A stretch of 53,499 bases of DNA from Eubacterium sp. (GCA_029266335.1 JAQSXC010000007.1:1-53499); one strand, 5' to 3'. Positions 1-9,141 are shown, counted from the first letter of the stretch. The notes: generated by a model from the sequence alone, not told the origin. Translations and numbers: made by a program.

Positions 1-99
1 AGTTTTAGATCGTTTAATGATCAGAAAGAAAAGTTTACTGAAGCATTAAGAAATTTAATCCCTGAGGATGGGAAACTTATAATTTTTATAGATGAGTTA
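1..99. repeat. 99-bp exact terminal overlap (circular contig ends)
   Basis: Bases 1-99 are identical to bases 53401-53499, and reading from the right end into the left keeps the KAP frame open. This is what an assembler leaves when a circular or circularly permuted molecule is opened, so the unique unit is 53,400 bp. It is not a biological terminal repeat of the phage as far as can be seen, because it falls in the middle of a coding domain. Confidence 0.95.
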
Positions 100-792
100 G
101 ATAGATGCCGACCGACATTCGCTGTAGAAACTTTAGAAGTCATTAAACATTATTTCAATATTGAAAATATAGTGTTTGTTATGGCTATCGATTTAGTTCA
201 ATTATCACATTCAATATCAACTTTATATGGAAATGATATGGATTCATCTGGTTATCTACGGAGATTTTTTGATTTTAATATTAATATTCCATCTGCGGAT
301 ATAAGAGAATACACTCTTAATTTATTATCATCTTATTCTTTAAACCATTCTAATGATTTTATAGATATGGTAATAAATTTATATGATAAATTAGGTTTGT
401 CGCTTAGAGACGTTAATAAAATAACAAATAATTTGTCAGTTTTTCTTCTATATTATAAAGAAGTAATCGCTAAAATTGAATATACGCGCTTAATCCCAAT
501 AATAGAAATGTATCTATATTTTATGATTCTTAAGTATAAATATCCTACAATATACAGAACTATACTTAACACTGAATTTTTGTTTTATAATAATACTCCA
601 AAATATGGAAGTGTGATAGAAAAGAAATATATTGTATCACCTAATATACAAAATTTTATGAAGGAATTAGAAAACGGTAATGCATTAAGGATTGATGGTG
701 TCCTTATAAAAAAATATGGATTTGAGCATGAAAACACTGTAGACGTGTCTTTTTCACAGCATATAGAAAGAACTATAGAAATGTTCAGTTAA
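1..792 (+). CDS. KAP-family P-loop NTPase, C-terminal part (continues from 52918 across the circular junction)
   Basis: Position 1 is the first base of codon 162 of a 424-residue protein that starts at 52918. This part holds the Walker B signature FIDELDRCRP (about residues 190-199), the following hallmark strand VFVMAID (219-225), and the KAP-typical YLRRFFDFNINIP segment (246-258) followed by SLRDVNK. The KAP family (ARMS/Kidins220, PifA) are STAND-like NTPases, often membrane-associated; PifA of plasmid F excludes phage T7. I see no clear transmembrane insert between Walker A and B here, unlike many members. The gene is much more AT-rich than the structural genes, suggesting separate acquisition. 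It converges on the lysis genes with a shared terminator at 812-838. The family call is firm; a role in superinfection exclusion is inference from family and location. Confidence 0.9.
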   Translation, partial: SFRSFNDQKEKFTEALRNLIPEDGKLIIFIDELDRCRPTFAVETLEVIKHYFNIENIVFVMAIDLVQLSHSISTLYGNDMDSSGYLRRFFDFNINIPSADIREYTLNLLSSYSLNHSNDFIDMVINLYDKLGLSLRDVNKITNNLSVFLLYYKEVIAKIEYTRLIPIIEMYLYFMILKYKYPTIYRTILNTEFLFYNNTPKYGSVIEKKYIVSPNIQNFMKELENGNALRIDGVLIKKYGFEHENTVDVSFSQHIERTIEMFS

Positions 793-811
793 ATATATAT
801 TGTTATAAAAT

Positions 812-838
812 GCCCTCAAGGATCTCATCCCTGAGGGC
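812..838. terminator. Bidirectional rho-independent terminator between KAP and holin genes
   Basis: GCCCTCAAGGAT pairs with ATCCCTGAGGGC (12 positions, one mismatch) around a 3-base CTC loop. On the minus strand it is followed by ATTTTAT. It lies between two convergent genes and would end the phage late transcript after the holin, as well as the KAP transcript. Confidence 0.8.
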
Positions 839-845
839 TATATTA

Positions 846-1313
846 TCATTTACCTTCTGTTATTTTTTCTCCTGCAGCATCAACGGTACCTTTAAATAAT
901 GCAATAGCCTTTTTTAGAAATCCAGGTACAGGAGCTCCCATCTTGCCTGCATTTTCAATTATGCTGCCAAGCTCTGTTAATATGTACCACACCACGACTA
1001 CAGGACATAGCAATACCGTGTACTCAAAAGGTAGTTTTATGCTTGGTAGATTATTTATAATCGAACCTATAACGCCGTCAAGTATAGCCGCAACTAGCAC
1101 TACAACAATACAACCTGCTTTATGCCAAATTCCTTCCCTTCCCCTTTTTGAGCTCCATTCTCCGTTTTTAACAGCAGCAGCTGATCCAGATACCCAATCA
1201 CCGACAAGGCATGATATAAATATTACGACAAGCCACCCGAACCACCCCAACATTGCAGATATAGCCACAAAAATGCCTGTCACAACCGCTTTAAATGCAT
1301 TTATATTTTCCAT
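846..1313 (-). CDS. Phage holin (holin family 4 / toxin-secretion type)
   Basis: A 155-residue membrane protein with at least three hydrophobic segments (about residues 8-35, 60-85 and 95-118) and a charged tail, the pattern of the phi-29/UviB-type holin family of Firmicutes phages. It forms membrane lesions that release the endolysin to the wall at the end of the lytic cycle. An upstream ATG five codons earlier is possible, but GGAGG sits 8 bases before the ATG at 1313, so this start is preferred. It follows the endolysin immediately and is the last gene of the late operon, ahead of the terminator at 812-838. Confidence 0.85.
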   Translation of the reverse strand: MENINAFKAVVTGIFVAISAMLGWFGWLVVIFISCLVGDWVSGSAAAVKNGEWSSKRGREGIWHKAGCIVVVLVAAILDGVIGSIINNLPSIKLPFEYTVLLCPVVVVWYILTELGSIIENAGKMGAPVPGFLKKAIALFKGTVDAAGEKITEGK

Positions 1314-1314
1314 G

Positions 1315-2001
1315 TTACTTTCCTCCATAACTTTTTGCTATTTTTATAATCAGAGCTTTAAAGGCTGGGTCTATGTCCTTCCTTTTCAGCCAGTATGAGT
1401 AGCTTGAATCTATTTTTTCAACAACGATCTGAAGGGCCATTTCAAATGTCAACGGCTCTTGCATTGCAGCTTTTATCAAAGGTATAAAGTTCTGCTCTGC
1501 AGCTGCCTTTGAATTTCCCCCGAAATACTTTGTTCCCGGGCAAGATTTATTTTGTACCCAGCAATGGTATATAAGCGTTGAAGTGGACGGAGTTATATTG
1601 AATTTTTTACAAAGCAGAGCATTAAGCAATATAATGCTTTGCTTTTGCTCCTCTGTCATATTGTCAGAATCGAAGTTGCCCACATTTTCAATTGTAATGG
1701 AGTTTCTGTTCTGATCTCCGAGGAATCCGCCTCCGTCTTTGGAAAGCGGCCGGCCAACACATATGGCTCCATCAGGAAATGTACTGAAGTGCTGAGCTAT
1801 TTCACTCATTTTGAGTGTATTAACATGATAATTCTCCATGCCCTTCATCAGTTGGAAATGGTTGTTTTTTACGTCTTTATATGCCGGCGATGCAGTATGA
1901 TGTTGCTGGATTGTTTTAAAGGTCTTTGACCCTTTTAGCCCTTCGATATAACTCCGAAGCTCGCCCCTGCTCATAAGAATGAACTTTCCTTCTTGTTTCA
2001 T
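1315..2001 (-). CDS. Endolysin, N-acetylmuramoyl-L-alanine amidase (PGRP/amidase_2 fold)
   Basis: A 228-residue lytic enzyme that cuts the amide bond between MurNAc and the stem peptide. The amidase zinc ligands are visible: H34/H35 in IQQHHTASP, H146 in YHCWVQNKSCPG and C154 in the same stretch, with SITIENVG (around residue 105) matching a conserved core strand. About 60 C-terminal residues (after residue 170) lie outside the catalytic domain and may bind the cell wall. There is no signal peptide, so release depends on the adjacent holin. The start at 2001 follows AAAGGGTGAAGGTAA; an internal ATG at codon 10 is less likely. Confidence 0.9.
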   Translation of the reverse strand: MKQEGKFILMSRGELRSYIEGLKGSKTFKTIQQHHTASPAYKDVKNNHFQLMKGMENYHVNTLKMSEIAQHFSTFPDGAICVGRPLSKDGGGFLGDQNRNSITIENVGNFDSDNMTEEQKQSIILLNALLCKKFNITPSTSTLIYHCWVQNKSCPGTKYFGGNSKAAAEQNFIPLIKAAMQEPLTFEMALQIVVEKIDSSYSYWLKRKDIDPAFKALIIKIAKSYGGK

Positions 2002-2035
2002 TTACCTTCACCCTTTCTTATTTTTTTGTAATCAA

Positions 2036-2066
2036 AAAGGATTACCCATTTACTGAGTAATCCTTT
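2036..2066 (-). terminator. Rho-independent terminator upstream of the lysis genes
   Basis: A perfect 10-bp stem (AAAGGATTAC / GTAATCCTTT) with an 11-base loop. On the minus strand it is followed by TTTTT. It lies between the small gene at 2068-2301 and the endolysin, so lysis genes would be expressed by readthrough or from their own promoter, reducing lysis-protein level relative to structural proteins. Confidence 0.75.
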
Positions 2067-2067
2067 C

Positions 2068-2301
2068 TTATTTACCTTCCATGAACCACTTGTCTTCTTC
2101 CAAAAACAAATATGTTTCCTTGCCATGGATACGGCAAGTATACCTATATCCCTGGCCTCCTACGCTATGACTCGCTGCCTTCCGGACATCCAATACTTTA
2201 TCTACATCATATTTCCTACCGTCAGGCCAGATTATATAAATCGGATTTATAGATCCGTCCGATACAAATTGGACCATTACATCAACAAAAACTTTCTTCA
2301 T
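2068..2301 (-). CDS. Small conserved protein, paralogue of the protein at 51830
   Basis: A 77-residue soluble protein with no function I can name. The start MKKVFVDVMVQF is preceded by GGAG/GAGG; longer reading frames overlap the upstream gene and lack a ribosome site. It shares the pattern DG-x-I-x-P, W-x-D/E-x-x-x-x-x-x-KVL-x-V, G-x-x-x-R-x-x-C and a C-terminal W-(F/Y) with the 99-residue protein at 51830-52129, so the two are relatives. It lies between the tail-fibre accessory gene and the terminator before the endolysin. Confidence 0.7.
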   Translation of the reverse strand: MKKVFVDVMVQFVSDGSINPIYIIWPDGRKYDVDKVLDVRKAASHSVGGQGYRYTCRIHGKETYLFLEEDKWFMEGK

Positions 2302-2395
2302 AACAGCCTCACTCCGAACATACGTTTGTTTTTTTATTATATGCCAGGATCGCGGTTTGATGCAATAACAGTTTCTTACATGGGCACAGTTTTTT

Positions 2396-2998
2396 CTATA
2401 CTGGCCAAACGATGTCCATCCAGCTATCATCCTCACAGGTCAGTATCTGCGCTTTGAGCTCGTGAAACCTTACCCACTGGCTTTTTAGGTGAACGTCAAA
2501 GCCGTCGGAATATAGCTTTTTAAATTGATCTATAGTATATGATTTAGGAAAACCTCCCTTCTCCTTCCACAAAACTGTTGTCTGTAAGCCTGCGTTTATA
2601 CCTGTCAAGTACGCCGTCAGGTTATCTTGATCTTGCTTTTCAAATCCATAAAATTTCATTTCTCCATCTGCATCGGAGTAAAACCCTTCGAATATGGCAT
2701 CGGTACACGCCCGGTCAAGCTGTGTGATCTTAGCTGCTTTTTGTTCCTCTGTTGTTGGCTGAATTTGAGGTTTAATCCCTCCAGTATCCTTATAGTACTC
2801 GTGGTAATCTTGGAATACTTTTTGTTCATTTACAGTACAATCCTGTTCTGGAATAAACATCATTGCAACATCAGGGAGAGTGATACGAAATCCTCCTGAT
2901 ATACCTATACCAGGTGCACCTTCTGTATAGTCCATATCCCAGACACTACACAATTCCTCAGAATTATAGATTACTTTGCTATCCTGTAGGTGTATCAT
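2396..2998 (-). CDS. Tail fibre accessory protein (DUF4376-like)
   Basis: A 200-residue protein directly downstream of the tail fibre gene, where fibre-assembly chaperones usually lie. The central part (about residues 80-180: CTDAIFEGFYSDADGEMKFY, QDNLTAYLTG, TIDQFKKLYSDG) matches the general pattern of the DUF4376 domain found next to or fused with fibre proteins in many Firmicutes and Proteobacteria phages. The N-terminal part looks like a short beta-rich domain that may contact the fibre. Assembly role is inferred from position and domain. Confidence 0.65.
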   Translation of the reverse strand: MIHLQDSKVIYNSEELCSVWDMDYTEGAPGIGISGGFRITLPDVAMMFIPEQDCTVNEQKVFQDYHEYYKDTGGIKPQIQPTTEEQKAAKITQLDRACTDAIFEGFYSDADGEMKFYGFEKQDQDNLTAYLTGINAGLQTTVLWKEKGGFPKSYTIDQFKKLYSDGFDVHLKSQWVRFHELKAQILTCEDDSWMDIVWPV

Positions 2999-3000
2999 TT

Positions 3001-6000
3001 CTATATCCTCCCTCTACAATCTAATAATATCCTGCCTGCTACCTGCAGACCATAATTTTTAATATTCGCTATTACTGTAGAATCTGTTACAGAGTAATGA
3101 AGTATTACATGAGTTTTACTAGCATTAGGTGCCTCAAATTTCATTGCATTCGTACAATCATATACTGAACTTGTACTTCCACACAGGAATGTCATGTTTA
3201 ATACAGTTACCGCATAAACACTAACTCGTTTTGTATTACACGGTACAACAAAACTTATGACGAGTCCATAAGGCCCATTATGCACCCAATACGCATTCAC
3301 CCACCCGAATGCAGCCACTTCATATATACTTGCATCAAGCATTTGATCGAAGAAACTGTCTCTAGGTTGCTTTTCCTCAACAGCTCTGCTAAGTCCATTT
3401 AAGGAATTTATGATACTCTGTCGATAGGATAATGATAAGCTACCAAATGATTGAACATGCATTGTCTTTAGAATCTTATAATCTGCTGTATATGTGGCCC
3501 CAGGATTGATATTTGCCGAACCAGTTGAAGCATATCCAAAATTACCTATCGCTGTGTAAGCAGTTACACCCCATTTTGGATCTACAATACCATTCTGTCT
3601 TATTTGTATAAATTCCATAGTTGCTGGGTATTTGAAAGCAGAGGGTAATAGGTCAGGATAGGCAGCGCCATTATGGTTATATCCTATGAAATAACCATCT
3701 ATACGGAATATAGGATTGGCAACTTCACCTAGCACAATACCAGGCTCAATCCGGATATGATTATCACCCTTGACTAAATCCCATATCTCACCATGAATAT
3801 GTGTATTTACGTCAGATATGGGTTCAGGTTTAACATAGTTTATATAATATGTGAACTTATGCCCTGTATACCCAGGCGCAATATTCGCCTTGCAGTAATT
3901 GAGATTACGTAAGTCAGTTGTTCCATTATCACATCTTGCCACTACAGCGTTAATAGGTGCAGAAGATGTAGTACTAGGTACAGTTAATACATTCCCACTC
4001 ACACCTGTGATCTGAAAAGCCATTGCGAATCCTACTATTGCAATATAATCTCCTGTCTTAAATATACTACCATCTGCGACAGTCAATGTAGTCTGACCAT
4101 TTGTGTACGCTACAGATACCGTTGTGGCCGAATTTGGAGGATATTGTGTTAAACTTAGGTCTGATGAAGCTGACCTACCCATCGCCACAAATAAGGTATA
4201 CCTACTTTGATCCGTATTTAATGTTTTCCAACCATTCATTATAGCTTTGACCTCATCACCAGTTGGACTAATGGAATCTATAAAACCACTCTCTGTGTTA
4301 GGCATATTAAGATAAAGATATGTGGCATTTAATGCCCATCCATTATCGCTTGCACCGATTGTATCTAATCGTGGCACAATATCTCCGTTATGTTTGGCAA
4401 GTACATTCCTCTTTTCAGAAGTTGTCGTAAATATATCAGGTAAAGCTCCAGTAGGAATAGTAAATGTTTTATAACCAGACGGGGCACTAATAAATTGCCA
4501 ATCATAATCCTTACCATATAGTACTCTATATTTACTAAGACGAGTTCCAGAAACTTCCTTATTTTCGATATGGATTTTATCCTCTCTCTCAAATCTACCT
4601 TCCACTACAAATCTTTGTAGATCACACGATTTATATGCAGTTGGAGCTGTCGTACCTTCTATAAGCATTATAGAATCAACGTCCGCTGCACCTGCCGTAC
4701 GAAGTTGGAGTACTACACCAATGCTTTCATTATCTCCTGTATTAAAAGTTCCAGGAGTATTTAGCCTGATGGGCGTAAATAGATTTGATGCGTATATCGA
4801 TACAGTGACCTCGGAAGAGATAGTGGTTAGATTTGCACTTATATAGTAGTTGGTATTCTTCTTCACTGGAACCATCTGTATCATATTACCAGGGGACGCG
4901 CCATTATCAATTCTGAATTTACCATTGACTACTCCAATATATGTATTAGGGATATTGGATGTCCAGTACAACATACCATCTTCACAATTACCGTTGATAA
5001 CCAAATTATGTCGGCGATTCTCAAACATGGGATTCATTAGACAAGCATGATTATCCACATATGGATATTTAGCCATCAGTTCAGCTAATGGCAGACTAGC
5101 ATCTTCGGCTGGAATTTCATTAATCATAACGCCATCAATGTTAAATGTGTTACCAATAGCATTAGTTGCGGCAGTTAATCTTATATATATTTCAGTAAGA
5201 CCTACCAACTCTGCATGTAGTACAACACCTATACGTGTAAATGCTGATGCAGAGGCTATTACAGTGTCTCCATGACCACTTAATGCCATATCATATGCAC
5301 CTAATGTAAAATTAATGGCACCACTCATTTTACAGTATGCAGAAAAGAAATAATATTTATTTGGGTCTATCGCTATTTTTTTTGAATATAAACCAAAGTA
5401 ACCGCTTGCGGCGGTCGCTGTAGCTTTAATTGAGCTAGACCCGAATACACTCCCAGTACTATCGATAGCCTTAGTAGTATTAACACCGATGACCGTATAT
5501 TTCGAGACATCTTCACAATTACCATCATTACCGAGTAAATTTGTAATTGAAAATCCCTCAAAGTCCAATGTAACCGGGGAAGATACTTCGGGTATCTGAA
5601 CTTTATTGTTCATGCCCCAGCTTAATGTTGGGGATAGCGATACCCCGTTCTTAACTAAAGTGTCCAATTCATCAGCCTTAACTCCTTGAGCAGCAGTGGC
5701 AAAAGCAGAGGCTTCTTTTCCGTCGAGTAGATCAGCATCTAGGCCGCTGCCACTGCCATCGACTGTTTTGATTTTGTCCAACACATCTGCTGCAGTGTAA
5801 TTTGATAAATCTACTTTTAAACTTAATGCATTCTGTTGTGCTGTAGACACTGGCTTATCTGCGTCTGATGTATTATTGACATTGCTCAACTCAACATCGG
5901 ATTTATTAAGCGTTACTACACCAGTCTTCCCAGCAACGCTGTTAACTGTGTTGACCTGAGCACCTGCAGCTATGCCATCGAGCTTTGATTTGTCGGTAGA

Positions 6001-6708
6001 GGACATGAACCCGCTAGTCGATGTAGTGGCGGAGCTGTGGACATGATCCCCAGCGGCAACATCATTAGCGCCAGTACCAACATTCTTAAACGCTGATGCT
6101 CCAAGATCAGCAAACCATTTCATAACTTTACCAAATAGAACTGACAGTTTTTCTCCAGATGATAGGTCCGTCCTTGTTTCAGCCGGGAGAAATGCTGCTG
6201 TCAAATCTGAGCCGTTTCCGTTATTGTCAAGTTTTGCAGTTAGAGCCGTATTCATCATACCGACACTCACCAACGCTGAGGTATTTACTATGAGAGTAAA
6301 TTCTGCTTCGTTAGAAGCATCAATGACTGCGTAAAAGTTCAGGGCAAAATCCGGTATCTCAGAATTAGAAGGAATCGCTATACCGGTATTGTCCTGAAGG
6401 ATAGCGTACAGAGCAGGTGGATTACTTCCGACATGCGCCCATATTCCTATCTGGTTCATTGTGTAGCCGGTTGTCAATCCCTCGCTGACAATTAAGATAT
6501 TTACCTTTTTGCCGTTTGTTTCATTAGCCAGACCGACAATGGGAAGAACCTGCTTCTGATTTTTAAGAGCCGTTTGCGCCATGAGCGAAACCGGTGCCAC
6601 CGTACCACTTCCTCCAGATGCGTAATCAATTATCAGTTTCGCACCACCAAGTACCTGCTGGTACATGGCAACACCAGCATTTGTTACTACTGCATTATCC
6701 CAAGCCAT
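3001..6708 (-). CDS. Tail fibre / receptor-binding protein with tandem jelly-roll-like domains
   Basis: A 1235-residue protein at the end of the baseplate operon. Residues 1-150 resemble the P2/Mu-type fibre N-terminus that docks on baseplate protein I. Residues about 200-370 are low-complexity shaft repeats, including GDHVHS, TDKSKLDGIAAGAQ and AGKTGVVTL. Then come two segments that both begin NGNCED or NDGNCED followed by an aromatic (about residues 393 and 570), with IDGVMI or DSIMLIEG further on, a pattern of carbohydrate-binding jelly rolls. The C-terminal 500 residues are beta-rich. GGAGG is 9 bases before the start, inside the end of gene I. It determines host binding; the ligand is unknown. 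Confidence 0.85.
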   Translation of the reverse strand: MAWDNAVVTNAGVAMYQQVLGGAKLIIDYASGGSGTVAPVSLMAQTALKNQKQVLPIVGLANETNGKKVNILIVSEGLTTGYTMNQIGIWAHVGSNPPALYAILQDNTGIAIPSNSEIPDFALNFYAVIDASNEAEFTLIVNTSALVSVGMMNTALTAKLDNNGNGSDLTAAFLPAETRTDLSSGEKLSVLFGKVMKWFADLGASAFKNVGTGANDVAAGDHVHSSATTSTSGFMSSTDKSKLDGIAAGAQVNTVNSVAGKTGVVTLNKSDVELSNVNNTSDADKPVSTAQQNALSLKVDLSNYTAADVLDKIKTVDGSGSGLDADLLDGKEASAFATAAQGVKADELDTLVKNGVSLSPTLSWGMNNKVQIPEVSSPVTLDFEGFSITNLLGNDGNCEDVSKYTVIGVNTTKAIDSTGSVFGSSSIKATATAASGYFGLYSKKIAIDPNKYYFFSAYCKMSGAINFTLGAYDMALSGHGDTVIASASAFTRIGVVLHAELVGLTEIYIRLTAATNAIGNTFNIDGVMINEIPAEDASLPLAELMAKYPYVDNHACLMNPMFENRRHNLVINGNCEDGMLYWTSNIPNTYIGVVNGKFRIDNGASPGNMIQMVPVKKNTNYYISANLTTISSEVTVSIYASNLFTPIRLNTPGTFNTGDNESIGVVLQLRTAGAADVDSIMLIEGTTAPTAYKSCDLQRFVVEGRFEREDKIHIENKEVSGTRLSKYRVLYGKDYDWQFISAPSGYKTFTIPTGALPDIFTTTSEKRNVLAKHNGDIVPRLDTIGASDNGWALNATYLYLNMPNTESGFIDSISPTGDEVKAIMNGWKTLNTDQSRYTLFVAMGRSASSDLSLTQYPPNSATTVSVAYTNGQTTLTVADGSIFKTGDYIAIVGFAMAFQITGVSGNVLTVPSTTSSAPINAVVARCDNGTTDLRNLNYCKANIAPGYTGHKFTYYINYVKPEPISDVNTHIHGEIWDLVKGDNHIRIEPGIVLGEVANPIFRIDGYFIGYNHNGAAYPDLLPSAFKYPATMEFIQIRQNGIVDPKWGVTAYTAIGNFGYASTGSANINPGATYTADYKILKTMHVQSFGSLSLSYRQSIINSLNGLSRAVEEKQPRDSFFDQMLDASIYEVAAFGWVNAYWVHNGPYGLVISFVVPCNTKRVSVYAVTVLNMTFLCGSTSSVYDCTNAMKFEAPNASKTHVILHYSVTDSTVIANIKNYGLQVAGRILLDCRGRI

Positions 6709-7291
6709 ACATTGCCACCTCCACCGTAAATGCCATTCCCATACCTGCGACAGCAGCAGCTTTATAGTTCCTGCAATATCCAGCAGGGAAAGCTACATAT
6801 TCTATGTTGTCGAGATGCGAACGAAGATTTTTATAATATTCCACTCTGTCAAGTACTCTTTTATGCTTTGTTGGGTTTACTCCTTCATAGGTTGCATCCA
6901 ATAATAATTTGAAATGATACGGATCCCCTCCATAGGTAAACCATTCTTCAACTTTTGTATCCGGATAAATAGCCGAAATTGCCTTTTCCACAGCTCCCTT
7001 TGTTCCAAGAGTTCTGTGGACATTCCAACTGTCTTTTAATGTTTTTCGTTTTTCTTCTAGGCTATAATTGTAATCCCACCAGTCAACCTTAAAGTCATAA
7101 GCCAATATGTCCAGCAGTTTTTCAGACAGTTCATCAATTCGAGAATAGAGCATCAAGCTTGCTATTTCATCCGGGCGCAACGCCAATTCGTCAGAAATCG
7201 ATGAAGCGAGGGCGAGCATATTTTCATCTTTTGCCAGAATCTCTGGAAAAACTCGAAGAAGATTTTCCGATGTTATTCCATAATTATTCAT
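6695..7291 (-). CDS. Baseplate wedge protein, P2 gpI-like
   Basis: A 198-residue tail protein of the P2 gpI family, placed between gpJ and the fibre exactly as in P2 (J-I-H). It connects the baseplate wedge to the fibre. Typical features are LRVFPEILAKDENMLALA near the start, DWWDYNYSLEEKRKTLK and the conserved GTKGAVEKAI segment. GGAGG lies 8 bases before the ATG at 7291; the ATG six bases upstream is too close to it. The gene overlaps gpJ by 8 bases, indicating translational coupling. Confidence 0.85.
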   Translation of the reverse strand: MNNYGITSENLLRVFPEILAKDENMLALASSISDELALRPDEIASLMLYSRIDELSEKLLDILAYDFKVDWWDYNYSLEEKRKTLKDSWNVHRTLGTKGAVEKAISAIYPDTKVEEWFTYGGDPYHFKLLLDATYEGVNPTKHKRVLDRVEYYKNLRSHLDNIEYVAFPAGYCRNYKAAAVAGMGMAFTVEVAMYGLG

Positions 7292-8420
7292 TTTCATATC
7301 CTCCGTTAGTGATAATAATAGAGTCAATCTGCGCTATCTCGGGAGTAGTGTTGTCAGAACCGTCACTAAGAATCGTAAAAGCAGGTTCTGTAAGAATAAT
7401 ACGTTTAACTCCTGCCTCTTTAACCAATTGCCGCAACTCGTCAGGATTGATGTCTCGTCCAAGCTTGCCGCATTGCCATTTCACATATGCCTGTACTGCT
7501 GCATTCACCGCCGATTCGATTTCTGCTGCACTTTTTGAAGCATTATTCGGGATGAAATATGTAAAAATAATATTATAAGGTACAACATCCGGATCCTCCA
7601 CAGTTACGTAATCTGTGAGCGGTCTGACAAAATCATCATTACAGGCAGCAAGCATATCATTTTTTATTTCTGTACTTGCGCCGGTACCATCATTCATAAG
7701 TGCATACAGGTTAACCTTCCCAGGGGAAGGAGTGTTTACGACAACATCCGCTATTTCACCGGATACTTGTTTTGTGAAATAGATATAGCCACCTTTCGCT
7801 CCAGCGTTACTGTATGCATCCTGGCTGGCTCTCATTAACTCATAAAATTCGTCATCCGTGCTGATATCAGAGCCACCGTCACTTGAAGTAATATTCTCGC
7901 AGTGGTCGTAATAAGCATAAGGTTCAATGATAACGCTTATCTGTCCTGCTGCATATCCGTTTCCAGTTCTTCCGGTGGTCTGGCACTGGATCTTTACATC
8001 GGTATATGTATCACCGGCTTTGACATATGCGTCTGCTGTCGTTTCCCATACAAGCGCTCCCTCAATATCTGTTATCTGTGTTCCTGATGGTATTAGTATG
8101 GAAGTGGACTGTACAGCTGAGATATAAAATCTCACAGTGCAAACTGCAGCTTGAGCCTTCGGGCGTTTTTTGACATAAAATAATTCGCCCAAGGCATCAA
8201 GGTTTTCACTTTCGGCTCTGCTGGGCAAATTCTGGTTACCTGTGTAATTGTTTAATCCCCGTTCAAGAACCAATACGTCGGCTATCCAATTAATAAATAG
8301 TTTCTCCGGGCTGGCCGGACGTACTACGCTGCCGGTGATTAGCTCATAAGCGGATATAAGCTTTGTCACCAAGGCATTTGTATCTGTACTTATGAATTGA
8401 TATTCCTTGTTTCTACTCAT
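7284..8420 (-). CDS. Baseplate wedge protein gpJ-like
   Basis: A 378-residue member of the Baseplate_J family (P2 gpJ, Mu gp47, T4 gp6), which forms the baseplate ring that switches state on contraction. The family-typical core is seen: DALGELFYVKKRPKAQA, SGTQITDIEGALVWETT, SSDGGSDISTDDEFYELMR and GEIADVVVNTPSPGKV. It sits in conserved order between the gp25/gpW lysozyme-like wedge protein and gpI, with short overlaps on both sides. Confidence 0.92.
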   Translation of the reverse strand: MSRNKEYQFISTDTNALVTKLISAYELITGSVVRPASPEKLFINWIADVLVLERGLNNYTGNQNLPSRAESENLDALGELFYVKKRPKAQAAVCTVRFYISAVQSTSILIPSGTQITDIEGALVWETTADAYVKAGDTYTDVKIQCQTTGRTGNGYAAGQISVIIEPYAYYDHCENITSSDGGSDISTDDEFYELMRASQDAYSNAGAKGGYIYFTKQVSGEIADVVVNTPSPGKVNLYALMNDGTGASTEIKNDMLAACNDDFVRPLTDYVTVEDPDVVPYNIIFTYFIPNNASKSAAEIESAVNAAVQAYVKWQCGKLGRDINPDELRQLVKEAGVKRIILTEPAFTILSDGSDNTTPEIAQIDSIIITNGGYENE

Positions 8421-8733
8421 CGTTTATATCGACCTCCACAGTTGGTATTAATTTTCCCGGAACGCTTTCATCAATTTCAAAAGTTACACCTACCAGTTCG
8501 GCCCGTGGTTCATATTCTGCTATTGCTTCTGTGATTTCAACCATCAGTAAAGCCTTTGCCACGGGTATGGGCTTATCGACAAATTGCATTGGTAAACCGA
8601 ATCCCCGATATAGAGGCACCGTGCCTTGTCTGGTCGAGATAATGATGGCTATATTCTGAATGACCGATGCTATCCTGTCACTCTCGTTTAACTTTATTCT
8701 ATTCATATCTTTCGAACTGACCTTAAAGCTCAT
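8413..8733 (-). CDS. Baseplate assembly protein W / gp25-like
   Basis: A 106-residue gp25/gpW-family wedge protein. The family motif region is clear: IIISTRQGTVPLYRGFG, then a predicted helix with EITEAIAEYEPRAE. In contractile systems this protein nucleates sheath polymerisation from the baseplate. It overlaps gpJ by 8 bases and lies 10 bases after gpU. Confidence 0.9.
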   Translation of the reverse strand: MSFKVSSKDMNRIKLNESDRIASVIQNIAIIISTRQGTVPLYRGFGLPMQFVDKPIPVAKALLMVEITEAIAEYEPRAELVGVTFEIDESVPGKLIPTVEVDINDE

Positions 8734-8742
8734 AGTGCCACC

Positions 8743-9141
8743 TCAATTTCTTAGATATTCAAGCAAACTTACAGAAACCGTCGCAGACGTCAACTTGCCA
8801 CCTGCACTGAAGGTCTGCATGTTTATCTTATGCTTTTCTATTGTCCACCGGTATTTACCAAAGGTCTTATCTCCGACGATGAATGTAAGGGATTTTCCGC
8901 TACGCTCATACTTCCAAATCTTCACAAGCTCCGGAAGTGGATCCACGCCCAGGTATTCCGAAAGTACCATATCAAAAGATATAGTATCAGGTTCAAGTCC
9001 AGTAAATTCTGTAAGTGAATTTGTCAGATGCCGATCATGTTTGGCATATCTTGCACTCCCAGACCACACCAAATTATTTATTGTTTCAAACGCTTCTGAG
9101 GAAACCTGAAAAACAATGTCGCCCAGCGCCCCTATCTGCAT
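8743..9141 (-). CDS. Tail protein, P2 gpU-like
   Basis: A 132-residue protein of the P2 gpU family, which in related phages sits near the hub. The opening MQIGALGDIVFQVS and the segment NLVWSGSARYAKHDRH followed by a PDTISFDM strand are typical. The start has GGGGGTGA upstream. It is located between gpV-like and gp25-like genes within the baseplate operon. Confidence 0.8.
   Translation of the reverse strand: MQIGALGDIVFQVSSEAFETINNLVWSGSARYAKHDRHLTNSLTEFTGLEPDTISFDMVLSEYLGVDPLPELVKIWKYERSGKSLTFIVGDKTFGKYRWTIEKHKINMQTFSAGGKLTSATVSVSLLEYLRN

Noticed and set aside
1..99. Biological direct terminal repeats of the virion DNA
   Set aside because: The repeat lies mid-gene and has the look of an assembly overlap; GpA-type terminases give short cohesive ends instead.
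943..1398. Plus-strand open frame of 151 codons opposite the holin
   Set aside because: No ribosome site; Thr/Pro/His-rich composition typical of an antisense reading; the minus-strand holin explains the region.
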